From NCBI RefSeq assembly GCF_900215535.1, contig NZ_OCND01000006.1, forward strand, positions 248,001 through 312,000: a stretch of 64,000 nucleotides of DNA, in the 5' to 3' direction. Source of the stretch: Pseudoxanthomonas wuyuanensis (GTDB lineage: Bacteria; Pseudomonadota; Gammaproteobacteria; Xanthomonadales; Xanthomonadaceae). Both the position numbers and the translations under genes were made by a program. Below, piece after piece: positions 27,601 to 34,152 of the stretch; positions within the stretch are counted from its first letter, which is position 1, and every line of letters starts with the position of its first letter. The notes below the pieces were generated by a model. It did not search any database. It was given only the letters and a program-made list of their open reading frames with translations, and had not been told where the DNA came from.

Positions 27601-29181
27601 CACCTCGCGCAGCGCGCACTCCACCGCCTGCCCATCGGGCAGCGCGCTGGCGCGGTTTTCCATGCCCTCGGCCAGCATCTGCAGCGCGAAGTAAGGCAGG
27701 AACATCCGCTCGATGCGGTGTTCGACGATGAAATCGAACAGCTTGCCGGCGCTGAGCCGGGTCTGCTGATCGATCAGGTGCAGTTCGCCGCCGCTCGCCA
27801 GCGTGCCCAGCACTTCCTGGAAGGCCACATCGAATCCCAGCGCCGCGAACTGCAGCGTGCGCCGCGGCAGGTCCGAGCCGGGCTGCCGGATCTGCCACTG
27901 GATCAGATTGATCAGCGGTCCGTGCGGCATCGCCACGCCTTTGGGCGTGCCGGTCGAACCGGAGGTATACAGCACGTAGGCCAGGCGTTCGGCGGTCAGG
28001 CCAAGATCGGCCGGCGGCAAATCCTGCGCAGGCTGGGCGGCCCATTCCGGGGTGGCGCTTGCAAGATCGATGACCGGCAATTGCGGCGGCAAATCGCCCA
28101 GCGCCTGGCGCCAGTCGGTTTCCATACCGGACTGGGTCAACAGCGCCGAAGGTTCGCTGTCCTGCACGGTGTAGGCCAGCCGCTCGGCCGGATAGGTCGG
28201 ATCCAGCGGCACATAGGCCGCACCGGCCTTCAGCACCGCCAGCAGCCCCAGCACCATTTCGATGCCACGGTCGGCATAGATCGCGATGCGATCGTCCACG
28301 CCGATGCCCAACCCGCGCAAATGCCGGGCCAGCTGGTTCGCCTGCGCATTGAGTTGCGCATAGCTCAACGAGCGTCCGTCCTGCACCACCGCCCGCGCAT
28401 CCGGCGTGCGCGCCGCCTGCATTTCGAACAACTGCTGCACGGCTTCCGCCGGCGGATAGTCCACCGCGGTGTCGTTTCCCAGCGCGGCCAGCTGCCGCAT
28501 CTGTTCGTCCGCCATCAGCGGCAACTGCAGCACCGGGATCTGGCGGTCGGCCAGCAGGCCGTGAAGCAGGCAATCCCAATAACCCCGAAGGCGTTGGCTC
28601 CCGGCGCAGGCCTGCGGGTCCCGCGCATGCACTTCCACCCGCCAGCCGTCTTCGTCGGGCTCCACGCCCATGCCGATCGCCGAATCCGCAAGCGCGCCAG
28701 GCGCCGAGGCAAATCCGATCTGGAAGCGCGGTCCGGCCGCCGCGTCCATGGCAGGCAGAATTCCGTCGAACATGTCCGCCGGAACATCCGCATGCAGGCC
28801 GCTCTGCACCCGTTGCGAAGATATCGACTGCAGCAGTTGTTCCAGCGTGGCGGTTTCGCTGAAATCCACCCGCAGCGGCAGCAATACGGGATGTTCCCCG
28901 GCCGGCTGCGGCGCAGCGATGCCGTCGACGCCGACGACAATCTGCAATTGCCCGGTCAACCGGGCAAACACGCTTGCCCACAGCACCAGCGCAACATCGG
29001 CGAACGTCGCCCCCCGTTGCCGTGCCCATGCCTCGAGTTCGCCTGCATCGGCCTGCCGCGGTTGCGGGGGGCTATCCGCAGCGACTGCAGCGCTAGCGGA
29101 CGCCACCGGCAGTTCCAGCCGCATCGGCACGCCGGCCAGCAGGCTGCGCCAGTACCCGGCCTTTTCATCGAACGCATTCAA
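21673..29181 (-). CDS. Hybrid NRPS-PKS starter: (partial C)-A-T-KS-AT-ACP-aminotransferase
   Basis: A 2502-residue hybrid. Residues 1-245 match only the C-terminal half of a condensation domain (YWRSLLAGVP at 10, no HHxxxDG motif). The A domain has YVLYTSGSTGTPKGV near 400-415 and pocket residues D-V-Q-F-I-A-H-V-V, close to the proline code. The carrier Ser is near 813. The KS has TACSTSL (Cys near 1043), VETHGTATPLGDP and NIGH. The AT has GHSVGEF (Ser near 1485) and SHAFHS, which indicates malonyl-CoA. The ACP Ser is near 1815 in LGLDSL. A glutamate-1-semialdehyde-type aminotransferase follows, with NTGSEAV, FDEVITGFR and PLP Lys near 2287 in YGKVVGGGYPIG. No KR, DH or ER is present, so the beta-keto group should be transaminated, as in MycA/ItuA and McyE. 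The start is TTG at 29181 behind a purine-rich stretch. It is first in the operon. Confidence 0.95.
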   Translation of the reverse strand: MNAFDEKAGYWRSLLAGVPMRLELPVASASAAVAADSPPQPRQADAGELEAWARQRGATFADVALVLWASVFARLTGQLQIVVGVDGIAAPQPAGEHPVLLPLRVDFSETATLEQLLQSISSQRVQSGLHADVPADMFDGILPAMDAAAGPRFQIGFASAPGALADSAIGMGVEPDEDGWRVEVHARDPQACAGSQRLRGYWDCLLHGLLADRQIPVLQLPLMADEQMRQLAALGNDTAVDYPPAEAVQQLFEMQAARTPDARAVVQDGRSLSYAQLNAQANQLARHLRGLGIGVDDRIAIYADRGIEMVLGLLAVLKAGAAYVPLDPTYPAERLAYTVQDSEPSALLTQSGMETDWRQALGDLPPQLPVIDLASATPEWAAQPAQDLPPADLGLTAERLAYVLYTSGSTGTPKGVAMPHGPLINLIQWQIRQPGSDLPRRTLQFAALGFDVAFQEVLGTLASGGELHLIDQQTRLSAGKLFDFIVEHRIERMFLPYFALQMLAEGMENRASALPDGQAVECALREVITAGEQLRIEPKIARFFQRLPGCRLHNHYGPTETHVVTALTLPEDPDSWPRLPSIGRPIANARVYLLDPQGQPVPEGVVGELYLAGPVVARGYLKRPDLSAERFVPDPFREQPQARMYRTGDIGRWLPDGNLELLGRKDFQVKIRGFRVELGEIEAQIMAHPGVREAGVLAREDTPGLKRLVAYFAPLDAEKPVDVEALRHHLIAQLPDYMIPVAYVQMDALPLSPNGKLDRGRLPAPGRHRPDWAGAYEPPRDATEAALCRILAEALDLESMGRNDNFFDLGGSSLLAVRVLEGIRREGLGDVPTMALFRDPTPAALAQAIRGGGQQAIEPSRMAAVRRGDHDDPIAIIAMAGRFPGAADTETFWQNLCEGRDTVSRFALEDIDPGVAEATRRDPLYVPARGIFDDVDKFDAAFFGISPKEAELMDPQQRVFLELCWECIERAGHVPDASPVPVGVFAGMYNASYYQHNVLAHPDLIDKVGAFQVMLGNEKDYIATRVAHKLNLTGPAISVHTACSTSLVAIAQAVDSLRAGRCGMALAGGIAVTCPVRSGHLYQEGGMLSADGHTRSFDADATGTVFSDGAAVVLLKRLSDAIADGNPVYAVIRGVAVNNDGGNKASFTAPSSEGQAAVIAMAQVDAGAEPRSIGYVETHGTATPLGDPIEIEGLSKAFRRGTDDSGFCVVGSVKSNIGHTLMAAGAAGVIKTALALQHELIPATAHFNQPNPVIDFARSPFVASGQTLRWQHEGRMPRRAGVSSFGVGGTNAHVVMEQAPALADSEPATGPQLLVLSARSQAALGQAVAQLADHLDAHDDNLADVAWTLAAGRKAFGHRVAIAAADRADAVARLRSAETAAQAARSRPAHAGEVVFLFPGQGCQYAGMGREIYRNEPVFRDAFDRCVDELKAELKLDLGQIVFGDDAEAMLPTAIMQPAIFSFEYALAQWWLSQGLTPVAMIGHSVGEFVAATLAGVFSLADALRLVARRGRMMQAQPSGAMLSVRLSLEDLTARLPASLSLAAENAPGACVVAGSHEAVAALQAQLESDGIACRALKTSHAFHSAMMEPVVEGFRAEVAAMPRNPPALPIVSTASGQWLDADTAVSPDYWARHLREPVRFSSALSQVLASPARVLLEIGPRATLTTLARQQPALQKHRIAAVASLADNVDGEHLQLTGAAGQLWCAGAPVDPARLDRRQRRRRLRLPTYPFEKKRYWVEQLPAAVSNVVPHPTIAARATLETLMPVASEPVAAPITDRKPRLVAQLKEVFEDVAGFDLSDADGDANFIELGLDSLMLTQVALQLQKTFPVKITFRQLMGEYASLERLTQALDAQLPPEAAPAAQAISAAPTTTTVPATPVSLPPAPVAVPASGMALPMAAAAAVDGDALRSVIAQQMQLMSQQLALLAASGTAPVAAASNPPAVLAAVAAAPANVAASSVPAVAPAATAEPAAPVADEEAALAHTRYDVKKAFGAIARIDAAGTTELNPHQRSRLDAFMRRYVARTPRSKQYTQQHRAHMADPRVVTGFRPLTKEIVYQIVVERSKGSHVWDIDGHEYVDALNGFGTSLFGWQPEFVTDAVKRQLEAGYEIGPQHPLAGEVAQLVCELTGHERAALCNTGSEAVLGAMRIARTVTGRDTIVLFSGSYHGINDEVIVRGTKKLRAVPAAPGILRNTAENVLVLDYGTPETLQIIRERAHELAAVLVEPVQSRRPDFQPVEFLQEVRRITAEAGAALIFDEVITGFRSHPGGAQALFGIKADLATYGKVVGGGYPIGVMAGKREFMDALDGGFWQYGDASVPTVGVTYFAGTFVRHPLTLAAAKASLEHMKREGAALQQRLNERTAAMAGEINAFCEQAGAPVRIKHFASLWRTHFDEDHPLQDLLFAMMRSRGIHILDNFPCFFTTAHSEADFQAIIQAYKESVQELQEAELLPRKAATSRTVMDGDKPAVPGARLGRDPEGRPAWYVPNPDSPGQYLKVGA

Positions 29182-29344
29182 CCTGCCTGCCCCCCGTCGC
29201 GTGTCGCAACTTCCTGTGTTCTCCTACCAACGCACTGCGGAGCCGGCGCAGGCCACGCAGCCTGTGGGCGCGCCCATGCCCCTGAACCTGCGGATATTCC
29301 GTCCCCGTGGCGGCCGGATGAGGCGACGCCTGATTGAGACCACG

Positions 29345-29372
29345 TTGTAAAGGCCATGGCACACCCTAGAAT
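29345..29372 (+). promoter_or_regulatory. Possible promoter for the DnaJ-like gene
   Basis: TTGTAA (29345-29350) and TAGAAT (29367-29372) are 16 bases apart. Transcription would begin near 29379, after the GTG at 29373, which favours the ATG at 29397 as start. The divergent promoter for the hybrid NRPS-PKS gene should lie in the same 215-base gap, but none is obvious. Confidence 0.35.
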
Positions 29373-29396
29373 GTGCCTCATCCACGAGCCGCGGTA

Positions 29397-30068
29397 ATGG
29401 AACCCGATTTCTCAAGCTTGTATTCGCAGCTGAACCTTTCCCCGGATTGCACGCTGGAAGAACTGCAGCATGCCTATCGCCGCCGGGTCGGCGAACTGCA
29501 CCCGGACCGGGGCGGCGATGCGGCAGCGCAAGGCGACGCCCAGCAGCAGTTGGCCGGCCTGATTCAGCAATACAAGACCGCTGTTCAGTTCCATCGCGCC
29601 CATGGGCGCCTGCCGGGCAGCCCGCGCGGCAGCGGCGCAACCGGCGCGGCAGCGGAAACCGGCCCCAGGCTTGCCGACAGGACCAGGCGTACTTCATCGC
29701 CTGCCCCCGATGCGGACGAAAGCGGCAATGCCACGCGCAATGGCTGGCTGGCGGCGCTGTTGATCGCGCTGGCGCTCTACCTGCTGCTATCGGGCGTGGA
29801 CAGGAAGACCGGCATGCCCGCCGGCGATTCGGCCCGGCAGGAAAACGCGGACGCTTCCGCCGCCGCCGGGCCGCGATACGCGCAATTGCAGTTGGGCATG
29901 GACGCAGAGGCGGTCCTGCAGGTGCAAGGTACGCCTACCCGCATGAGCACCTACGTCTGGGAGTACGGACCGTCCTGGGTACGCTTCGAAAAAGGCAAGC
30001 TGGTGGAATGGCACAGCTCGCCGCTGTACCGGCTGAAGGCAGCGCAGCCGCAGTCCGAGGCTCCGTAA
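29397..30068 (+). CDS. J-domain membrane protein with BamE-like C-terminus
   Basis: About 223 residues from the ATG at 29397 (a GTG at 29373 would add eight). Residues about 5-60 form a J-domain with the HPD motif in GELHPDRGGD, which stimulates Hsp70 ATPase. A basic, low-complexity linker follows, then one transmembrane segment near 125-143 (WLAALLIALALYLLLSGV). The last 60 residues (LQLGMDAEAVLQVQGTPTR, YVWEYGPSWVRFEKGKLVEW) resemble a BamE/SmpA-type fold that would lie across the membrane. The combination suggests a link between cytoplasmic DnaK and an envelope step. It is convergent with the glycosylphosphotransferase gene and divergent from the hybrid NRPS-PKS; whether it serves this locus is unknown. 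Confidence 0.7.
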   Translation: MEPDFSSLYSQLNLSPDCTLEELQHAYRRRVGELHPDRGGDAAAQGDAQQQLAGLIQQYKTAVQFHRAHGRLPGSPRGSGATGAAAETGPRLADRTRRTSSPAPDADESGNATRNGWLAALLIALALYLLLSGVDRKTGMPAGDSARQENADASAAAGPRYAQLQLGMDAEAVLQVQGTPTRMSTYVWEYGPSWVRFEKGKLVEWHSSPLYRLKAAQPQSEAP

Positions 30069-30082
30069 CGCCAACGCCTGCT

Positions 30083-31477
30083 TCAACGCGCCCCACGCCC
30101 GAACAGCACCACCTCGACCGTCTGCAGCAGGATCATCAGGTCGAACACCAGTCCGTGGTTCTTCACGTAGAACAGATCGAACTTGAGTTTTTCCTCGGCA
30201 TCGCGCACCGACGCGCCGTACGGATAGCGCAGCTGCGCCCAACCGGTAAGCCCCGGCTTCACGCAATGACGGACGCGGTAGTAGCGGATTTCATCGTTCA
30301 GCATGTCGACGAAATGCGGACGCTCCGGCCGCGGCCCGACGAAACTCATGTGCCCGCGCAGCACCGCCAGCAACTGCGGCAGTTCGTCCAGCCGGGTCAG
30401 GCGTATGAATTTCCCGACCCGGGTGCTGCGGTCGTCGTTCTTGCTTGCCCAGACCGCCACGCCGTCCTTCTCCGCATCCACCCGCATGCTGCGGAACTTG
30501 GTCAGCTTGAAGTGCTGGCCGCGCTCGCCGACCCGTACCTGGCTGTAGAAAATCGGCCCGCCGGACTCCAGCCAGACCGCCAGCGCGACAACAAGCATCA
30601 GCGGCCAGGTCACCAGCAGCAGCAGCAAGGCCGCCATCAGATCGAAGAACCGCTTGCTCAGGCGGCGAGGTGTCGAGTAGTCGAATCCCCCGGAAAAAAC
30701 CAGCCACGACGGGTCGACCACGTTCAGTTGCACCATGCCGGCTTCGCGCTCGAAGAAGGTCGACAGGTCCACCACCGAAATCCCGCGCTGCACGCAGCTG
30801 AGCATCTCCTCCATCGGCAGACCGCCGCGGCGCTCATCCGGAGCGATCACCAGTTCGTCGATCTGCAGTTGCTCGGCAAGTTCGGCCAGATCCAGGTCTG
30901 GCTGCACCAGCATTTCCTCGCTGACCATCACCCGTTGCCCCGGCACCGGCACAAAACCCACCACGGTAAAGCTGCGTCGGTCCGACTGCCGCCGCATCCG
31001 CGTGTTGATCAGTTCGGCATTCTGGCCGGCGCCCAGCACCAGCACGCGCTGCTTGAGCACGTCCGTGCTGAACAGGTGCACCGACAGCGCTCTTGCCGCC
31101 ACGATGCCCAGCGCCGACAGCGCAAGCGACATCGCCAGCACGCCACGCCCGATGTAGGTCTGCGGAAGCAGGTAGTACAGCACCAGCAGGCCAACGCCAC
31201 CAAAGGCGAACGAAAGCAGAAGACGCAGCCAGAAATCCAGGCGGTTGTGCCTTACATGCACCTGATACAGACCGAAAGCGGCCATTGCGGCGGTGATGAA
31301 GATCGCGACGACCAGCGCGCGCATCGGCGCGTACTGGACGAACATCTGGTGGCTTTCCGGATCGTTCCGGAAACGCAGCCACGCCGATGCCAGCACCGCA
31401 AGCACGATGACAACGACTTCAAGCAACCATAGAAAACGTACGGCACGGGATTTGCGACTCGAGCGAACCGATTTCAT
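30083..31477 (-). CDS. Polyprenyl glycosylphosphotransferase (WcaJ/PssY type)
   Basis: The ATG at 31477 gives 464 residues; a 20-residue upstream extension in the same frame is poor in family features. Four or five N-terminal membrane segments (about 15-130) are followed by a CoA-binding-like Rossmann region (VLVLGAGQNAELI) and a C-terminal bacterial sugar transferase domain. That domain includes STPRRLSKRFFDLMAALLLL, KFRSMR, TRVGKFIRLTRLDELPQL, MSFVGPRPERP and KPGLTGWAQL. Such enzymes transfer a sugar-1-phosphate from a UDP-sugar to undecaprenyl phosphate and so start the exopolysaccharide repeat unit. It pairs functionally with the Wzx and Wzy proteins at the other end of the locus, so the NRPS genes are enclosed by polysaccharide genes. 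Confidence 0.92.
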   Translation of the reverse strand: MKSVRSSRKSRAVRFLWLLEVVVIVLAVLASAWLRFRNDPESHQMFVQYAPMRALVVAIFITAAMAAFGLYQVHVRHNRLDFWLRLLLSFAFGGVGLLVLYYLLPQTYIGRGVLAMSLALSALGIVAARALSVHLFSTDVLKQRVLVLGAGQNAELINTRMRRQSDRRSFTVVGFVPVPGQRVMVSEEMLVQPDLDLAELAEQLQIDELVIAPDERRGGLPMEEMLSCVQRGISVVDLSTFFEREAGMVQLNVVDPSWLVFSGGFDYSTPRRLSKRFFDLMAALLLLLVTWPLMLVVALAVWLESGGPIFYSQVRVGERGQHFKLTKFRSMRVDAEKDGVAVWASKNDDRSTRVGKFIRLTRLDELPQLLAVLRGHMSFVGPRPERPHFVDMLNDEIRYYRVRHCVKPGLTGWAQLRYPYGASVRDAEEKLKFDLFYVKNHGLVFDLMILLQTVEVVLFGRGAR

Positions 31478-31742
31478 CGTGTTGCCCCGTCCGGACCGGC
31501 GCGTCCCGGAAGTTGATGCGCGCCACCCGAAGCGCAACCCTCATCGGGACGATACCGGCCATCGGCGGCCCTACGCCCGCACGATGCGCAATCGATGACG
31601 ACACCTGAAACGTTCATACGATCCCCTGTTGTTCACCGCTCCCTGGCTGCCCATAGGAAGGTTTATCCCCAAGCGCGCAACCGGCGCCGGAATCTGCCCG
31701 GACGGCCGCTGGCTTCGTTTTCTAATAACGCCAACGTTGCGG

Positions 31743-32552
31743 TCATCCGGCCAGTTGCCGGGCGGTTGCCGGGCAGGCGACCACCGGTGGCCGCAGCCAC
31801 GCGCTGAGGACCGGCACTTCCGCCGGCGCTGCGACCGCCGCCATCGCGCCCGGCATCGCCTGCAGCATCCGCAGGCAGGTCTTCCCAACCTTCGGTTCCA
31901 GCGGCAGCGCCTGTCCCACCGGCGCCCGGAAACTGCCCATCGGCCGCGCCAACCCTATTCCGGCAGCTTTCAGCAGCGCCTCCTTGCGGACCCACAAACC
32001 GAGCAGCGCCTCCGCGCGGGCCTGTCCGGACAGTCGCGCCATTTCCGCGGCCTCATCGGGATGGCAGGTCTGCGCCGCAATCTCCTCCATGACCTGGCGA
32101 CGATGGCGGGGTTCGACATCCACGCCCACCGGGCCCTGACGGCACACGGCGATGGCCACATACGCTTGGCTATGGCTCAGGCTGGTATGGACCGCCAGCC
32201 CTTCCAGCCGTGGGCAACCCAGGGCATCACGGCCCAGCGGCAGCGCCGCCGCATCCAGGTCCAGCGCGGCCTGCAGAAACAGCCGGTGCAGCGCGTAGGC
32301 CAGAGTCAGCGCGTCGCGGTCGGCCGGGCGCCGTCTGCGTTGAACCCTGGCCCGCTCGGCCCCATCCAGCAGCGCCGCCGCCTGCAACAGCCAGCGCCTC
32401 CAGTCGTCCAGTTCGAACAGGCCGACCAGCGCATGATCCTGCGACAGCCGGCAGGCGCCGGACCACGGCATGGCCTGGTCGAACGCAGCGCGCAGGCCGG
32501 CGCAGGCGCCGGAATCCCCGGCCGGATCGGACATCATTGCCGCAGAAGACAT
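31743..32552 (-). CDS. Sfp-type 4'-phosphopantetheinyl transferase
   Basis: The ATG at 32552 follows AAGG at five bases and gives 269 residues; the frame is open further upstream without family similarity. The conserved P2 and P3 motifs are visible: VGVDVEPRHRR (Mg and CoA binding acidic residues) and WVRKEALLKAAGIGL, with SLSHSQAYVAIAV before them. The enzyme moves phosphopantetheine from CoA to the carrier-domain Ser, converting apo to holo form. The five carrier domains of the locus (one T and one ACP in the hybrid, two in the dimodular NRPS, one in the terminal module) are obvious substrates. It lies upstream of the glycosylphosphotransferase on the same strand, separated by 265 bases without a gene, and marks the right end of the assembly-line locus. 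Confidence 0.9.
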   Translation of the reverse strand: MSSAAMMSDPAGDSGACAGLRAAFDQAMPWSGACRLSQDHALVGLFELDDWRRWLLQAAALLDGAERARVQRRRRPADRDALTLAYALHRLFLQAALDLDAAALPLGRDALGCPRLEGLAVHTSLSHSQAYVAIAVCRQGPVGVDVEPRHRRQVMEEIAAQTCHPDEAAEMARLSGQARAEALLGLWVRKEALLKAAGIGLARPMGSFRAPVGQALPLEPKVGKTCLRMLQAMPGAMAAVAAPAEVPVLSAWLRPPVVACPATARQLAG

Positions 32553-33316
32553 ACCCACCTTGCAGAGTCGGATGCCGTCGGACATCCCACCAATCAATAC
32601 GCGTTGCGCGCGGAAAACAGGACGCACCTGGCGAAGGGACACGATTGCCGGCAAACCCGGCCCGCAGGAAGGTGCTTCTCCCAGGTGAGGCAAATCTACG
32701 CGGAGCCGGTGGCCATGGCGTTGCGGGACACGCCGTCCCCACCCGCTACGCGGGCCCGGCCCGCAACAGAACACGACCTGATCGGCGCGAACTTTCGGCG
32801 CCTGGTGTTTCCCTTCTCCCCGCAGGCGATGGCGCACGGTTCACGAGCCGCCGGATCGCCCATGCCTGAACGCCCTGCGCGGTGCGAGTGCCATTCCGAT
32901 GGGCACGCAACGGTGGATGAGAAAGGAAGCTGAAACCCGGCGCCAACCAGCAAACACGAACGGAATCCCTGCGGGGAGTCCTGCCGGCACGACTCCCGCA
33001 CGGTCGCCCAACCTGCCGCCTGCAATCCGGCGACGCCACGAGCACCGGCTTCCAGGCAGCTTGTCGGCGTTCGGGGAAAAAATCGGAACGGGCGAATACT
33101 CGCGCTCGCGAGACGACGACGGCGTGGCGGGGAAGCGGGCAAGGTGAGCCAAGGCGGCTTGCGCGCCACTGCTGCGTGCGCGCGCTGGCGCGCGAGGGGC
33201 GGCCGCAAAGCGACAAGGTGCAACGGCCGCTTGAGACAGGAAAACCGGAATGATGCGGAGTCACGCCCAGCGCGGCGGGCAACGAGTCACCGAAGCCGCT
33301 GTCCCAGGAAACCGCA
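32553..33316. other. 760-base gap without a convincing gene
   Basis: The stretch separates the NRPS/exopolysaccharide locus from the tRNA-csrA core block. Several open frames exist on both strands (for example 32746-33324 minus), but they are Arg/Pro/Ser-rich, lack ribosome-binding sites and resemble chance frames of GC-rich DNA. Short inverted matches such as GGGGAGTC and GACTCCC (about 32973-32997) are the only structure noticed. Confidence 0.5.
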
Positions 33317-33350
33317 GAAAACAAAAAAGCCGGCAGGTTGCCCTGCCGGC
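33317..33350 (-). terminator. Rho-independent terminator downstream of tRNA-Arg
   Basis: A 9-bp GC-rich stem (33329-33337 with 33342-33350) has a four-base loop. On the minus strand it is followed by TTTTTTGTTTT. It lies 14 bases beyond the tRNA-Arg 3' end. Confidence 0.93.
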
Positions 33351-33363
33351 CTTCTTGCTGTTT

Positions 33364-33440
33364 TGGCGCGCCCGGAGAGATTCGAACTCCCGACCGCCTG
33401 GTTCGTAGCCAGGTACTCTATCCAGCTGAGCTACGGGCGC
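33364..33440 (-). tRNA. tRNA-Arg (anticodon ACG)
   Basis: Reading the minus strand, the 77-base sequence starts GCGCCCGTAGCTCAG and folds into a full cloverleaf. The anticodon loop is CTACGAA within a 5-bp stem, the T arm is GGGAGTTCGAATCTCTC, and the acceptor closes with CGGGCGC-G-CCA. The CCA end is encoded. Confidence 0.97.
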
Positions 33441-33452
33441 GTAAGAAGCGGA

Positions 33453-33482
33453 ATTTTGCCTGACCAATCATCGAATCGTCAA
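33453..33482 (-). promoter_or_regulatory. Promoter of tRNA-Arg
   Basis: On the minus strand TTGACG (33477-33482) and CAAAAT (33453-33458) are 18 bases apart. The expected start point is about six bases before the mature tRNA 5' end. Confidence 0.65.
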
Positions 33483-33619
33483 GCCATCTTCCTGCGCAAA
33501 TCGTATTGCGGAGAGCCGCAGCCACGACTTGCGATGAAACATTCGACAGCTGCCCGGAACAACTCCCCGGGCATACCGCGCAACCACAAAAACGCCTTGA
33601 AACCGCAGGCGTCGACAAC

Positions 33620-33712
33620 TGGCGGAGTGAGAGGGATTCGAACCCTCGATAAGGCTTTTGACCCTATACTCCCTTAGCAGGGGAGCCCCTTCAGCCGCTC
33701 GGGCATCACTCC
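33620..33712 (-). tRNA. tRNA-Ser (anticodon GCT)
   Basis: A 93-base class II tRNA on the minus strand, starting GGAGTGATGCCCGAGCGG. The anticodon loop CTGCTAA lies in a CTCCC/GGGAG stem, and there is a long variable arm. The T arm reads GAGGGTTCGAATCCCTC and the acceptor closes with TCACTCC-G-CCA. Confidence 0.97.
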
Positions 33713-33752
33713 GGGATTGGTTGTTCCCGCAGTCCATCGACGGCGGCCGCAT

Positions 33753-33781
33753 AGGATAACGGCTCACCGTGAATGCGGCAA
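33753..33781 (-). promoter_or_regulatory. Promoter of tRNA-Ser
   Basis: On the minus strand TTGCCG (33776-33781) and TATCCT (33753-33758) are exactly 17 bases apart, followed by a GC-rich discriminator typical of stable-RNA promoters. Confidence 0.65.
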
Positions 33782-33787
33782 ACGAAT

Positions 33788-34000
33788 TCAGTCCGAAGAT
33801 GTATTTTCGCTCGTGGCGTGGTGGGCGTTGGCGTCTTCGCCGCGCTGAATGCGCTGGTAGATTTCTTCGCGATGCACGGCAACATCCTTGGGCGCGGTGA
33901 TGCCGATGCGCACCTGGTTGCCTTTCACGCCGAGCACGGTCACCGTGACCGAATCACCGATCATCAGGGTTTCGCCGACACGGCGGGTCAAAATCAACAT
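33788..34000 (-). CDS. csrA: Carbon storage regulator CsrA/RsmA
   Basis: A 70-residue RNA-binding dimer that controls translation and stability of mRNAs with GGA motifs. The sequence [36 protein letters not shown] is the standard core, with a 15-residue polar tail as in other xanthomonads. The ATG at 34000 has GGAGAAG seven bases upstream; a longer frame reaching 34081 has no family support. It lies downstream of alaS with a 152-base gap, the common gammaproteobacterial order. In Xanthomonas CsrA/RsmA affects exopolysaccharide and virulence genes, so it could influence the nearby locus; no evidence for that is in the sequence. Confidence 0.97.
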   Translation of the reverse strand: MLILTRRVGETLMIGDSVTVTVLGVKGNQVRIGITAPKDVAVHREEIYQRIQRGEDANAHHATSENTSSD

Positions 34001-34152
34001 GTTTCTTCTCCGTAATCCGGCAAGATTAAAGCCGGGAGTGCGCCTATGGCGAAACCGCCATCCATACGCTTCCAGGTACATTCATGAACTTAAAGAGCAT
34101 GGTAGCTGTCCGACTGGCAGGCCTGCAAGCACTGCCAGCCATGCCAAGCGCT

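Noticed and set aside
20974-29337. Very long plus-strand open frame opposite the hybrid NRPS-PKS (and 15770-20146 opposite the dimodular NRPS)
   Set aside because: They are antisense shadows caused by high GC at third positions; their translations are rich in Arg, Gln, His and Gly with no domain, while the minus strand encodes intact NRPS/PKS domains.
31629-32933. 434-residue plus-strand frame opposite the phosphopantetheinyl transferase
   Set aside because: Lacks any family similarity, while the minus strand has both transferase motifs.
32696-33324. Overlapping frames in the gap before tRNA-Arg
   Set aside because: Composition is Arg/Pro/Ser-rich with no ribosome-binding site and no recognisable domain; may be repeat-derived but not a supported gene.
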